Assembly: GCA_963662605.1 (NCBI GenBank)
Contig: OY759785.1
Location: forward strand, 2,046,001-2,110,000
DNA: 64,000 nt
Origin: G963662605 sp963662605
Lineage (GTDB): Bacteria; Bacteroidota; Ignavibacteria; Ignavibacteriales; Ignavibacteriaceae
Direction of reading: 5' to 3'
Positions 19,286 through 27,519 of this stretch are shown here, one piece after another (the stretch's first letter is position 1; each line of letters begins with the position of its first letter). The notes under the pieces are model-generated. The model was given only the letters and a program-made list of their open reading frames with translations. It ran no database searches and was not told where the DNA came from. The position numbers and the translations under genes were made by a program.

Positions 19286-19631
19286 ATTTGGTTTCGACGG
19301 GGTTAGTAAAACGATAAAATGCGTACCGTGTTGCCCGACACCACGATAAAACGTTGGGAAAACAATAACTGGCGAATCTAATTACGCCTTAGCTGCTTAA
19401 TTAAATAAGTAGCCGTTCCTTTTAGATGTTCGTGCCGTTCTAAATAGGAGCGCCGATTAGGTGCGATAGCCAAATTGAGATTCGGGTAGAAGAGGCGAAA
19501 TTTCATACCGGATAGTTCTCATAAAATCCTGTCCGTCGGAGTTTTTGAGAACGAGATTAAAAGACAGACTACGTGCGTAGAGGTTTATTGATTTCTAATT
19601 TCGGACGCGGGTTCGACTCCCGCCACCTCCA
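19278..19631 (+). ncRNA. ssrA: tmRNA (SsrA) with tag GESNYALAA
   Basis: The 5' end GGGGGTG pairs with CACCTCC at 19624-19630, forming the acceptor stem. TTTGGTTTCGACGGG follows as in other tmRNAs, and the 3' end has the T arm GCGGGTTCGACTCCCGC. The tag frame at 19371-19400 reads GGC GAA TCT AAT TAC GCC TTA GCT GCT TAA, giving GESNYALAA, close to the Bacteroides-type GETNYALAA. CCA is not encoded (the genome reads ACA). tmRNA rescues stalled ribosomes together with SmpB. Confidence 0.95.
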
Positions 19632-19640
19632 CAAATAATG

Positions 19641-19728
19641 AGGTTAGCTGGTTTCTACCATCGGACGCGGGTTCCTCGCAGAGTCCTGTGGAGACTCCCG
19701 CTTTATCCGCCGCTGGCGGGCACCTCCA
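19641..19728 (+). repeat. Decayed copy of the tmRNA 3' end with two insertions
   Basis: Starting exactly 60 bp after the matching point of the real gene, this region repeats the tmRNA 3' domain, including an identical 14-bp run TCGGACGCGGGTTC and the terminal CACCTCCA. It is interrupted by 18 nt (19675-19692) between TTC and GA of the T loop. A second segment before the acceptor strand contains the palindrome CCGCCGCTGGCGG. It is too broken to function. Confidence 0.75.
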
Positions 19729-19815
19729 TTTATAATGTTTTAATTTGTCCGGGTGTTGGGTAGTCCGGCACCAGGATAGTAACAGAATGCTTTGCAGGTA
19801 TTTAGGGAGATTTGA

Positions 19816-20448
19816 ATGAGAATAATTTTGCTGATCATAATACTTACTTCTTTTGTGTATCCACAAACTGATACTTCTAAAATTTTTCAACTTCTGACCC
19901 TGTCGCATTATACATATAATTCTTATGGCATTCCTGCTGATAGCAGTATAAGTGCCAGTCACCGGTATACGGCATTAAACATCGCAGGGCAGGTAGTTCT
20001 TGCCCCGGTTATGGGAACTGTTTGTGCCATCATCCCTTTTAGTGGCGCTTTTGCTGCTGCATGGAGCGGTAAAGATGCTTATCCATGGCTGGGCATCTCA
20101 GCCATTTCATATATGTTAGGAGTATCGCTGGGGGTTAAGTGGATAGCCCGGATCGAGAATAAAAATCTGGACTATTGGAAAACTGTATACTATTCTGCTA
20201 TCGGTGGAATTGGCGGCGGAGCACTTGTCTTTGGGTTTGCCCATGCAATAAAAGGGAATACCGGGGGTGCGACTGCCATAGCAGTTCTTACGAGTTCGCT
20301 TATAGGGGCAATAGCATATTCAACAAGTGAAAAAGCGTGGCAGTCCGCCGATGAAATTCCTCCGGCTTCGGGAAAAATTTCTTCACAAAGAGATCTGATT
20401 GAAAGTACAAAACTGTTTGATTTACAATTGATGAAAATCAATTTTTAA
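19816..20448 (+). CDS. Hypothetical membrane protein with signal peptide
   Basis: A 210-residue protein that starts with a short signal peptide (MRIILLIIILTSFVYPQ). It then has three to four hydrophobic, glycine-rich segments such as VYYSAIGGIGGGALVFGFAHA and TAIAVLTSSLIGAIAYSTS. I do not recognise a family. AGGGAG lies about six bases upstream of the ATG. It follows the tmRNA region and has no obvious operon partners. Confidence 0.7.
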   Translation: MRIILLIIILTSFVYPQTDTSKIFQLLTLSHYTYNSYGIPADSSISASHRYTALNIAGQVVLAPVMGTVCAIIPFSGAFAAAWSGKDAYPWLGISAISYMLGVSLGVKWIARIENKNLDYWKTVYYSAIGGIGGGALVFGFAHAIKGNTGGATAIAVLTSSLIGAIAYSTSEKAWQSADEIPPASGKISSQRDLIESTKLFDLQLMKINF

Positions 20449-20795
20449 ATTCATATCTCTACGTCTGTTGCTGACTATATGCTCGTGCTATGAGTTATTA
20501 AGTTCGACAATATTTATCGGTGGGCGGATTATATTTGGAAATGATACCGATTCAAATTATTTTCCATGTAAGCAACTTAAGAAATCGTTAAAATCGTACT
20601 GAGCTCTCAACGAAAATATAATAGAGACTTAAATTGTTAATTTAGAGAAGTTTCACGAAGAGGGAGTGTCCATTCGGCCCTCATTTGAAACCATAAGACT
20701 AAAAAAATTATTTCCACAAAAGCCGAAGAGGCGAGTCTTTTATTGCCATATAGCACTAATTCTCTTGGCGGTATTCAAGGAGGGCAAGACTTTTC
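20449..20795. other. Intergenic region upstream of the acyl-activation cassette
   Basis: 347 bp without a convincing gene. A short ORF at 20666-20869 overlaps the AMP-ligase start in another frame and looks spurious. The region should carry the promoter for the six-gene plus-strand cassette; AGGAGG at about 20778 marks the ligase ribosome-binding site. Confidence 0.5.
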
Positions 20796-22352
20796 ATGTC
20801 AGCAGCACTAAAAACTGTCCGGCTTGTTCAGGATATGCTTATCAAGAACAGGATGGAGCACCCCGATAAACTTGCACTGATTTGCGAAAACACACGTTTA
20901 ACCTATTTGCAAATTGATGAAATGTCGGATCGTTTAGCGAACGCGTTTGTAAAAAACGGAGTACGCAGCGGTGACCGTGTGCTATTTTATATTTTGAACA
21001 GCGCTGAAATGGTCATTAGTATTTTTGCGGCGCTCAAGGCAAACGCAATCTTTGTCGGCGTAGATTCCGGCAATACCTATGAGACATTAAAATATATCGC
21101 ATCAGACTGTGAAATTTCTGCAATGGTGACGTATGATCACCGTGCAGATGTTGCATCCCGTCTTTTAGAAGAACTGCCATCGTTAAAATTCGCAGTGCTT
21201 ACCGGTACAAGAACAGAAGCTCTTACAGATAAAATTCTATCCTTCAATGCTATTCAAAACGAATATGCGGCAGAAGCACCTTTACAGGACAGAATTGAAA
21301 ACGATATAGCATTTTTAATTTATACCTCGGGGAGTACCGGTAAATCAAAGGGCGTTATGGTATCCCACCATAGCATTCTTTTTACCGCCGACTGCGGTAT
21401 CGAACGCTTTAAACTTACCAAAGATGAAATTCACACCAGCCCGCTGCAGTTATCTTTCAGTCCCGGCATTAATCAATTGTTTCAGACATTTCGTGTAGGC
21501 GGTACGCTGATATTAGAGAAATCACTCGCTTTTCCTAATGTTATGGTGAAGCGGATGGCGACGGAAAGAGCGACAGGCTTTGCCGGGGTTCCGACTGTGT
21601 TAGCTTTGTTAATGCAGATGGATTTGAGTAAATATGATTTGAGTAATCTTCGATTTGTATCGAGTGTTGGAGCAGCATTGCCTGACCACGTTATCGAAAA
21701 AGTTTTTGAAAAGCTGCCCAATGTATCAATTTGTTCTTATTACGGAATGGCAGAAGCTTCCTACTCGCTTTCACTCGAACCGGAACAAATCAAGATAAGG
21801 CCTACATCGGTCGGCAGACCTTTCCCCGGTACTCAGGCATGGGTTATTGACGAAGAAGGGAATATGGCTGCTCCAAATCAGATAGGTCAACTGATATTAC
21901 GAGGCTCGCATGTCCGGAGCGGCTACTGGAATTTTCCCGAAGGCACTGCCGAACGTTTTAGACCAGGAGCGGTATTCGGCGAACGAATTTGCTATACCGG
22001 AGATATGTTCAAGACCGATGAAGAGGGTTATTTCTACTTCGTCGGACGCAGTGATGAAATTGTAAAAAGCGGCGCAAAGAAAGTAGTGCCCAGAGAAATT
22101 GAAAACGCTCTTTACAGCCTTGATGGCGTAATTGAAGCCGCGGCAATCGGTATTCCCGATCCGATACTCGGAACCGCGATAAAAGCATTTGTGGTCGCGG
22201 CAAAAGAATACAAAGATAGCATTACACCGGATACGGTGATGGCGCATTGCAAGCGAACACTCGAAGCATATAAAGTGCCGTTGCAAATTGAAGTAAGGGA
22301 TAGTCTGCCGAAGACATCGAACGGTAAGATTTTGAAAGCTCAATTAAAATAA
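20796..22352 (+). CDS. Acyl/amino-acid AMP ligase (ANL superfamily)
   Basis: A 518-residue adenylate-forming enzyme. The phosphate-binding loop YTSGSTGKSKGVMVSH, the A5-like SYYGMAEASYS, the A7/A8 region CYTGDMFKTDEEGYFYFVGRSDE and the C-terminal catalytic lysine (LPKTSNGKILKAQLK) are all present. It activates a carboxylic acid as the acyl-AMP and would load it onto CoA or, given the neighbourhood, onto the acyl carrier protein encoded two genes downstream. The substrate cannot be told from the sequence. An AGGAGG upstream supports the start. It is the first gene of a plus-strand cassette with two PglD-like transferases and an ACP. Confidence 0.85.
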   Translation: MSAALKTVRLVQDMLIKNRMEHPDKLALICENTRLTYLQIDEMSDRLANAFVKNGVRSGDRVLFYILNSAEMVISIFAALKANAIFVGVDSGNTYETLKYIASDCEISAMVTYDHRADVASRLLEELPSLKFAVLTGTRTEALTDKILSFNAIQNEYAAEAPLQDRIENDIAFLIYTSGSTGKSKGVMVSHHSILFTADCGIERFKLTKDEIHTSPLQLSFSPGINQLFQTFRVGGTLILEKSLAFPNVMVKRMATERATGFAGVPTVLALLMQMDLSKYDLSNLRFVSSVGAALPDHVIEKVFEKLPNVSICSYYGMAEASYSLSLEPEQIKIRPTSVGRPFPGTQAWVIDEEGNMAAPNQIGQLILRGSHVRSGYWNFPEGTAERFRPGAVFGERICYTGDMFKTDEEGYFYFVGRSDEIVKSGAKKVVPREIENALYSLDGVIEAAAIGIPDPILGTAIKAFVVAAKEYKDSITPDTVMAHCKRTLEAYKVPLQIEVRDSLPKTSNGKILKAQLK

Positions 22353-22363
22353 AGGAATCATGC

Positions 22364-23044
22364 ATGGATAAAGTTATACTATTTGGCACCACGGAAGGAG
22401 CCCGGCTTTTTTTATTCGCACTTCAGGATGACCCAAACTATGAAGTAGTCGCCTTTACCGTTGACAAACAATATTTGACAGAAGAAACATTCTGTGGATT
22501 ACCGGTTGTACCGTTTGAAGATGTGACAACATTATATCCACCGGATGAGTATAAGATGTTTGTTGCAATTCTCTCTAACGACATGAACAAGTTGCGAGCA
22601 AAAAAGTACGCCGAAGTTAAAGAAAAGGGCTATTCTTTAATAACCTATATCCACCCCCAGTCAATAATTGCATCCGATGTTACCATTGGTGAAAACTGTT
22701 ATATCAGTGAAGGGGTAATACTGAGGCCGGATTTAAAGATTGGTAATGATGTTATTTTAATGGCCGGAGTATTTATCGGCCATTCATCCATTATTCATGA
22801 CCACTGCTATGTTGCCAGTCGGGCTGTTGTTATGGGCGCCGTAATTCTTGAATCTTTTTGTTCAATTGGCCCTAATGCTACAGTTATGGAAGATCTGACC
22901 ATCGCTCAAGAGTGCCTTGTCGGCGGCGGTTGTGTTATTCAAAAAAGCACAAAGGAAAGAGAAGTATATAGAGCAAATCCGGCAACACTGCTGCCGTTAA
23001 CCAGCGATCAATTATCAAAATTAGTTTTCAGGAGAAGAAGATGA
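22364..23044 (+). CDS. PglD/NeuD-like left-handed beta-helix acyltransferase 1
   Basis: 226 residues. The N-terminal ~85 residues form a PglD_N-type Rossmann-like domain (KVILFGTTEGARLFLFAL). They are followed by hexapeptide repeats of a left-handed parallel beta-helix (VTIGENCYISEGVILRPDLKI). The putative base histidine sits in FIGHSSIIHDHC. Members N-acylate amino sugars or O-acylate sugars using acyl-CoA; here an acyl-ACP donor is plausible because the next gene is an ACP whose start overlaps this stop by 4 bp. It is a paralogue of the gene at 23326. Confidence 0.8.
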   Translation: MDKVILFGTTEGARLFLFALQDDPNYEVVAFTVDKQYLTEETFCGLPVVPFEDVTTLYPPDEYKMFVAILSNDMNKLRAKKYAEVKEKGYSLITYIHPQSIIASDVTIGENCYISEGVILRPDLKIGNDVILMAGVFIGHSSIIHDHCYVASRAVVMGAVILESFCSIGPNATVMEDLTIAQECLVGGGCVIQKSTKEREVYRANPATLLPLTSDQLSKLVFRRRR

Positions 23045-23298
23045 TAGACAAACAGATTATCCGTGATTTTCTTATGACTTTGGTTGGTAAAGATGTAAAG
23101 TTTGGTGATGATGACTCACTGTTAACTAATCAGCTTATTGACTCGCTTAATGTTGCCAATCTAATCGTGTTTCTTCAAGAGACTTTTAAGGTGACTTTTG
23201 AAAATGATGATCTGACGCCTGAAAATTTGGATACGGTGAATGCCATTTCCACATTTCTGGAAAAACAATTAGCCGCGGTGCCATCTAACCAAAATTGA
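23041..23298 (+). CDS. Acyl carrier protein
   Basis: An 85-residue stand-alone carrier protein. The phosphopantetheine attachment serine is S35 in QLIDSLNVANL (D-S-L motif), followed by an acidic helix II and the usual four-helix pattern. It does not look like the housekeeping FabD/FabF-linked AcpP, because its neighbours are an AMP ligase and two acyltransferases. It is therefore probably dedicated to carrying one activated acyl or amino-acyl group. Translationally coupled to the upstream transferase. Confidence 0.85.
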   Translation: MIDKQIIRDFLMTLVGKDVKFGDDDSLLTNQLIDSLNVANLIVFLQETFKVTFENDDLTPENLDTVNAISTFLEKQLAAVPSNQN

Positions 23299-23325
23299 AA
23301 TATCGAACAAACTGGAGAACTGAAT

Positions 23326-24006
23326 ATGGCAAAATTAGTAATTTATGGTAATTCACCGGCTGCTATACAGAGTCATTATGATTTTACAAATGATTCTGAA
23401 CACGAAGTAGTGGCTTTTACTGTTAATCAACGAAGTATCACGAGTCAGGAACTATTAGGGCTACCGGTAGTCCCGTTCGAAGAAATTGAAACACTGTATC
23501 CACCTGCTGAATTCAGTATGTTTATTGCCGTTTATTTTAACCGGGTTAACCTTATTCGAAAAGAAGCATTTGATGATGCCAAAGAAAAAGGGTATTCTTT
23601 GGTGAGTTATGTCAGTTCTAAGGCTATCGTTTGGCCGGACTTAGTGATTGGCGAAAACTGCATGATTGGTGATGGCGCTATTGTCAGACCTTTCACTAAA
23701 ATAGGTATGAATACTTTTATTATGCCCGGAGCAATTATCGGTCACGACGCTGTTGTTGGTGAGCATTGTTATCTTGCTCTCGGCTCAGTTCTTCTGGCAG
23801 GAGCAAAAGTTCAATCGAGATGTGTTATAGGTGCGAACTCCACAATTCTCAACGGAGTTACGGTTGCGAATGAGTGTGTGATAAGTGCCGGAGCAGTCAT
23901 TAACTCGAATACCAAAGAAAAAGGTGTTTATACGATTAATCAGCCGGTACTCCAGCCGCTGGGCAGTGATCAGCTTGCAAATGTGCTGTTCAAGGTACAA
24001 GTATAA
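23326..24006 (+). CDS. PglD/NeuD-like left-handed beta-helix acyltransferase 2
   Basis: A 226-residue paralogue of the gene at 22364 with the same length and domain order. The N-terminal glycine loop is altered (VIYGNSPAAIQSHYDF), so nucleotide-sugar binding may differ. The hexapeptide repeats include LVIGENCMIGDGAIVRPF, and the candidate catalytic histidine is in IIGHDAVVGEHC. Two paralogues bracketing one ACP suggest acylation of two positions or two acceptors, or a heteromeric enzyme. Confidence 0.8.
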   Translation: MAKLVIYGNSPAAIQSHYDFTNDSEHEVVAFTVNQRSITSQELLGLPVVPFEEIETLYPPAEFSMFIAVYFNRVNLIRKEAFDDAKEKGYSLVSYVSSKAIVWPDLVIGENCMIGDGAIVRPFTKIGMNTFIMPGAIIGHDAVVGEHCYLALGSVLLAGAKVQSRCVIGANSTILNGVTVANECVISAGAVINSNTKEKGVYTINQPVLQPLGSDQLANVLFKVQV

Positions 24007-24063
24007 GTACTGCTCAATGGTAAATGCAGAGTGTTGGATTTGTGATATGAAGAAAGTAATTGA

Positions 24064-24966
24064 ATGAAATTAAGAATGTTGAATCCTGTGTTATTAGGTG
24101 TTACTCTTGTCAGGGTTATATTATCGAATTTGAAAATACGCACCGAAGCAGGTAAAATAGCTAAACGGCCGCCCCTTGAAATAGGGGAGACAAAGAAACT
24201 TGAGATACTTCCTTTATACGAAGCTAATTCACCGGATAATTTAGAAAAGGGTTACGGACTTTCTTACCTCATCAAGACTGACACAAAAACTATTCTGTTC
24301 GACTTAGGGCATAATCCCAAAGCAACCTCGCCGTCGCCGCTTGCAAAAAATATGGCAAGTTTGGGAATTTCTATGAATGATATTGATATGCTGATAATCT
24401 CACACCGCCACCCCGACCATGTCGGAGGTTGGAAATGGTGGCAAGAAAAAACTTTTTCTCCCGACGGCATATCCCAGCCAACGTTGGGTGATATTCCCGT
24501 CTACGCCCCGGAAAAAATAACCTATCCCGGCAGCTCTCCGGAATTTGTAACAGCGCCTAAACAGCTTGCCGAGGGAGTCGCAACAACAGGCGGATTCGCG
24601 TTTGCCGAACCGTTCCCGATGTGGCGCTTGAATCCCGAAGATAGCGAACAATCCCTGGCGGTTAATGTTGCCGGTAAGGGAGTTGTGCTTATAGTCGGAT
24701 GCGGTCACATGGGTCTGCACCGTTTACTGAAAAGAGCCAAGACGGTATTTAGCAATCCGGTTGTTGGAGTTATCGGCGGACTGCACTATATGAGAAAAAA
24801 AGAAGACCAACTGCAAGGCGAAATTGAATCATTACGCGCATGTAAACCATTATTAGTTGCATTATCTCCGCACGACAGTTTCCCGGAAGCGGTGCACACT
24901 TTTGAAGATGCTTTCTCCGCTACGTACAAGCCGGTAAAAGTCGGTGAACCGATTGTATTTTCGTAA
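24064..24966 (+). CDS. MBL-fold metallo-hydrolase (DHPS-like)
   Basis: A 300-residue metallo-beta-lactamase-fold enzyme. It has the H-x-H-x-D-H metal motif in ISHRHPDHVGGW, and further ligands are likely in VLIVGCGHMGLH and VIGGLHY. The latter pattern resembles the dihydropteroate-synthase-like MBL subfamily of uncharacterised or methanopterin-related hydrolases. A hydrophobic N-terminal stretch (MLNPVLLGVTLVRVIL) may be a membrane anchor. It lies 57 bp after the second transferase, so it is probably part of the same operon. Confidence 0.8.
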   Translation: MKLRMLNPVLLGVTLVRVILSNLKIRTEAGKIAKRPPLEIGETKKLEILPLYEANSPDNLEKGYGLSYLIKTDTKTILFDLGHNPKATSPSPLAKNMASLGISMNDIDMLIISHRHPDHVGGWKWWQEKTFSPDGISQPTLGDIPVYAPEKITYPGSSPEFVTAPKQLAEGVATTGGFAFAEPFPMWRLNPEDSEQSLAVNVAGKGVVLIVGCGHMGLHRLLKRAKTVFSNPVVGVIGGLHYMRKKEDQLQGEIESLRACKPLLVALSPHDSFPEAVHTFEDAFSATYKPVKVGEPIVFS

Positions 24967-25014
24967 ATATAAAGCTTATAATTTTGCAATCTTACTGAGG
25001 ACTGTGGGTTAATT

Positions 25015-26364
25015 ATGCCAAGACGAACCGGTTTATTCATTCTTGCAATCATATTTCTGATTTACTTCATATATCCTCAACAGACAAAAGCACAATCCGG
25101 CAAAAAGATTGCTGCCTTCGGATCCTCCGTGTGCAACGGCAGCGGTGACCACTTGAAGCAGGGCGGTTATATCGGCAGATTCAAAAACATTATTGCGAAA
25201 TACGGATTCGAACTGGTTAACGTTTCCAGAGGCGGTGATAATACCTCAACCATACAGGATCGCTGGGAGAAAACCGATAAACCGACCAAACGGGAAGTTA
25301 AAGACAATCAATATCTGTTACCTCAAAAGCCCGACTATGTTATCGTCGGACTATCGCTCAATAATGAAGGACTCCGTAAAGTAACCGAAGAGCAGCAGGA
25401 CAGTCTTTTCGATAAGTTTAAAAACGGGTTGACCGGTATCATCGAGCGCTGCAAGAAAGAAGGATATAAAGTTGTTGTCGCAAACTGCTACCCGCATCAG
25501 TTGTTCACGCCTTCGCAGTATCAGATAACAAAAAAAATGAATCTCCTCATCAATAGTTGGAAGTTGCCGAGCATCAATTTACTTGGAGCGCTGGATGACG
25601 GACAAGGACACTGGGGCGAATCGTTTAATTATGATGATACTCATCCATCGGGTGGAGGGCACAGGGAAATGTCGTTTGCCATTGTACCAACATTATTTGA
25701 TGCTCTTGCCGCAGGTAAACCGGTGCCGGAATTCCACTGCAGCACCAAATTTGCCATGTTGAATAGAAAAGCAACACCTGCATTCGGTTTTATTCCCCGC
25801 GATACTATCCATTCATTTGCCGTTTCTTTTATGTTCAAAGATCTCGGCGACTGTGTGCTTTTGCGCCTGCGGGGACATGTAGTGAATAGCGTATCAAGCG
25901 AATTTTCAGCTAAAGATGTGCAGAAAACCGGCATTGAATTATACGCACAGCCGGATACAGTTGAACGGAGTATTGAGATTAAGAACAATGAGCTGCTGTA
26001 CCATTCTGAAGACGGCAATATCATATCCGGCGGTAAGCTGATAAAAGGCATGATGTATAAAATAACGCTCTCGCATTGTCTGGCCCGCGGTATGATGGAC
26101 TTATACATAGGTGATCAGCGCATAGGGTCATTGCCGGAGCGGTTCATTCCCGAAGCATTTCAATTTGTTTCGAACGGTAAAACAGCTTTGAAAGATCTGC
26201 TCATTTACCGCTCCTCATTGAATGCCGATGAGGTACATGCAATTAACCGCAATCAGATGATACAGTCCAGTCTTGAAGTGTTTGCACCATTGAATGATTA
26301 CGTTTCCGGCAAACCGATAAAAAATTTAGCGCAGAGTGAAGAAAAGCTTATAATGAATAAATAG
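25015..26364 (+). CDS. Secreted SGNH/GDSL-family hydrolase with C-terminal beta domain
   Basis: A 449-residue protein with a signal peptide (TM-like residues 7-22, cleavage near TKA-QS). SGNH blocks are visible: the nucleophile block IAAFGSSVCNGSG, a glycine block VSRGGDN, the asparagine block IVGLSLNNEG, and the Asp/His block YDDTHPSGGGH. Such enzymes deacylate polysaccharides or lipids. The C-terminal ~190 residues look like a beta-sandwich (LamG-like), which could bind carbohydrate. Placed after acyl-transfer genes, it could remove the group that the cassette adds. Confidence 0.8.
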   Translation: MPRRTGLFILAIIFLIYFIYPQQTKAQSGKKIAAFGSSVCNGSGDHLKQGGYIGRFKNIIAKYGFELVNVSRGGDNTSTIQDRWEKTDKPTKREVKDNQYLLPQKPDYVIVGLSLNNEGLRKVTEEQQDSLFDKFKNGLTGIIERCKKEGYKVVVANCYPHQLFTPSQYQITKKMNLLINSWKLPSINLLGALDDGQGHWGESFNYDDTHPSGGGHREMSFAIVPTLFDALAAGKPVPEFHCSTKFAMLNRKATPAFGFIPRDTIHSFAVSFMFKDLGDCVLLRLRGHVVNSVSSEFSAKDVQKTGIELYAQPDTVERSIEIKNNELLYHSEDGNIISGGKLIKGMMYKITLSHCLARGMMDLYIGDQRIGSLPERFIPEAFQFVSNGKTALKDLLIYRSSLNADEVHAINRNQMIQSSLEVFAPLNDYVSGKPIKNLAQSEEKLIMNK

Positions 26365-26493
26365 CGATTGTTCTTCATCACACGTTTTGGGTTGCAATAA
26401 AGTAAATATTGGGGTAATTTATGCGAGTTGTTGTAGATAATTGCAATACTATGCTATAGCTGCTCCTTTCTTTAATAATTACGGACACTGGTC

Positions 26494-27519
26494 ATGAAAA
26501 AAAAGATTCTCTTCCTGTCTCTCTTCATTCTGATTTCAACAGTAATATTTCCCCAGAGCCAATCTGAGACGATCAATACCGGCGTGTTGAGCGCAATACT
26601 CCAGCTTGAAAATTACTTACAGACCGCCGATGAAAATCTTCAGCGATATCAGAAAAGTATTGACCGCTGCGATAAAAATATCCAAAGTTCCACGGAAATA
26701 TTAGATGCTGCCAGAAAGGCAGGCGATGCGGAGTCGGAAAAGAACGTTGCCGATGCAATCCGGAAATCACAAAAAACCAAACAGAAGTATGTTAATCTCA
26801 CCTCTAAAACAAAGGACAAACAAAACCAGTCACGGGAAACAATAGAGAATCTTAAGCGCAAAGCGCAGAAGGCCGGATTGTCTACATCCGGTGCCGTCTT
26901 GAATTATACCGGAACGGTGACGCTTACCAAAGCCAACGGTCAAAAAGTTAAGATAAGTGAATTAAACGGCACGCTTCTGGAAAACGGCGATATTATTACT
27001 ACCGGAGATAAAAGCAGCGTTGAACTGCAATGCCTTGACGGCAGGGGCCATATGGTGCTTGGCGAGAAATCCAAAATGACATATAGTGCCGAAGACAGTA
27101 TAGATGTCGTTAATATGCTGGACGGCAAAGCAAAGTTTAATGTGGAAAAAGCAGAGGCATTTTATAATCATCTGGTTAAGGGCTACAATGAATTAAAAAA
27201 ATACGTCACCTCACCTGACAGCATGTACGAAGTGCAGATGAAAAAATTTAAAGCTCGTATTCAAAAAAAACTTGAATCCAGAGTAAGGGGCGGCGGTACA
27301 TGTTCGATCAGGGGGACAGAGTACACTATTGAATTCAGCAGCGATACTTCCCGGGTGACGGTTTTAGAGGGATGTATCGAACTGAAATCCTTAAAAAACG
27401 GCAAATCTGTTATGATAAACAGCAATCAAGTAGGATCAGTGACCGATGACGGCAAACTGCTTGATGTTCAAACCAATGACCCCAAAACGGTGAAAGCGTG
27501 GTGGACAGATGAAGAATAG
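26494..27519 (+). CDS. Secreted FecR-domain protein with coiled coil
   Basis: 341 residues. The signal peptide (MKKKILFLSLFILISTVIFPQ) is followed by a coiled coil at about residues 30-120. A FecR-like beta domain follows at about 130-325: VLNYTGTVTLTKANGQ, LENGDIITTGDKSSVELQ and the later CSIRGTEYTIEF...VTVLEGCIEL. In classical systems FecR is a membrane anti-sigma regulator; this one has no TM segment and no neighbouring sigma factor, so a structural or scaffold role is more likely. It overlaps the next gene by 11 bp. Confidence 0.75.
   Translation: MKKKILFLSLFILISTVIFPQSQSETINTGVLSAILQLENYLQTADENLQRYQKSIDRCDKNIQSSTEILDAARKAGDAESEKNVADAIRKSQKTKQKYVNLTSKTKDKQNQSRETIENLKRKAQKAGLSTSGAVLNYTGTVTLTKANGQKVKISELNGTLLENGDIITTGDKSSVELQCLDGRGHMVLGEKSKMTYSAEDSIDVVNMLDGKAKFNVEKAEAFYNHLVKGYNELKKYVTSPDSMYEVQMKKFKARIQKKLESRVRGGGTCSIRGTEYTIEFSSDTSRVTVLEGCIELKSLKNGKSVMINSNQVGSVTDDGKLLDVQTNDPKTVKAWWTDEE

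Noticed and set aside
19585..19962. Minus-strand ORF across the tmRNA 3' end
   Set aside because: It lies over an RNA gene, its decayed copy and the start of a plus-strand gene; no protein family is visible.
20666..20869. Short plus-strand ORF overlapping the AMP-ligase start
   Set aside because: It overlaps the ligase gene in a different frame, has no domain, and the real gene has a good ribosome-binding site.
26421..26459. A 12-codon ORF upstream of the FecR-like gene
   Set aside because: Too short to separate from chance, no ribosome-binding site and no attenuation-like structure.
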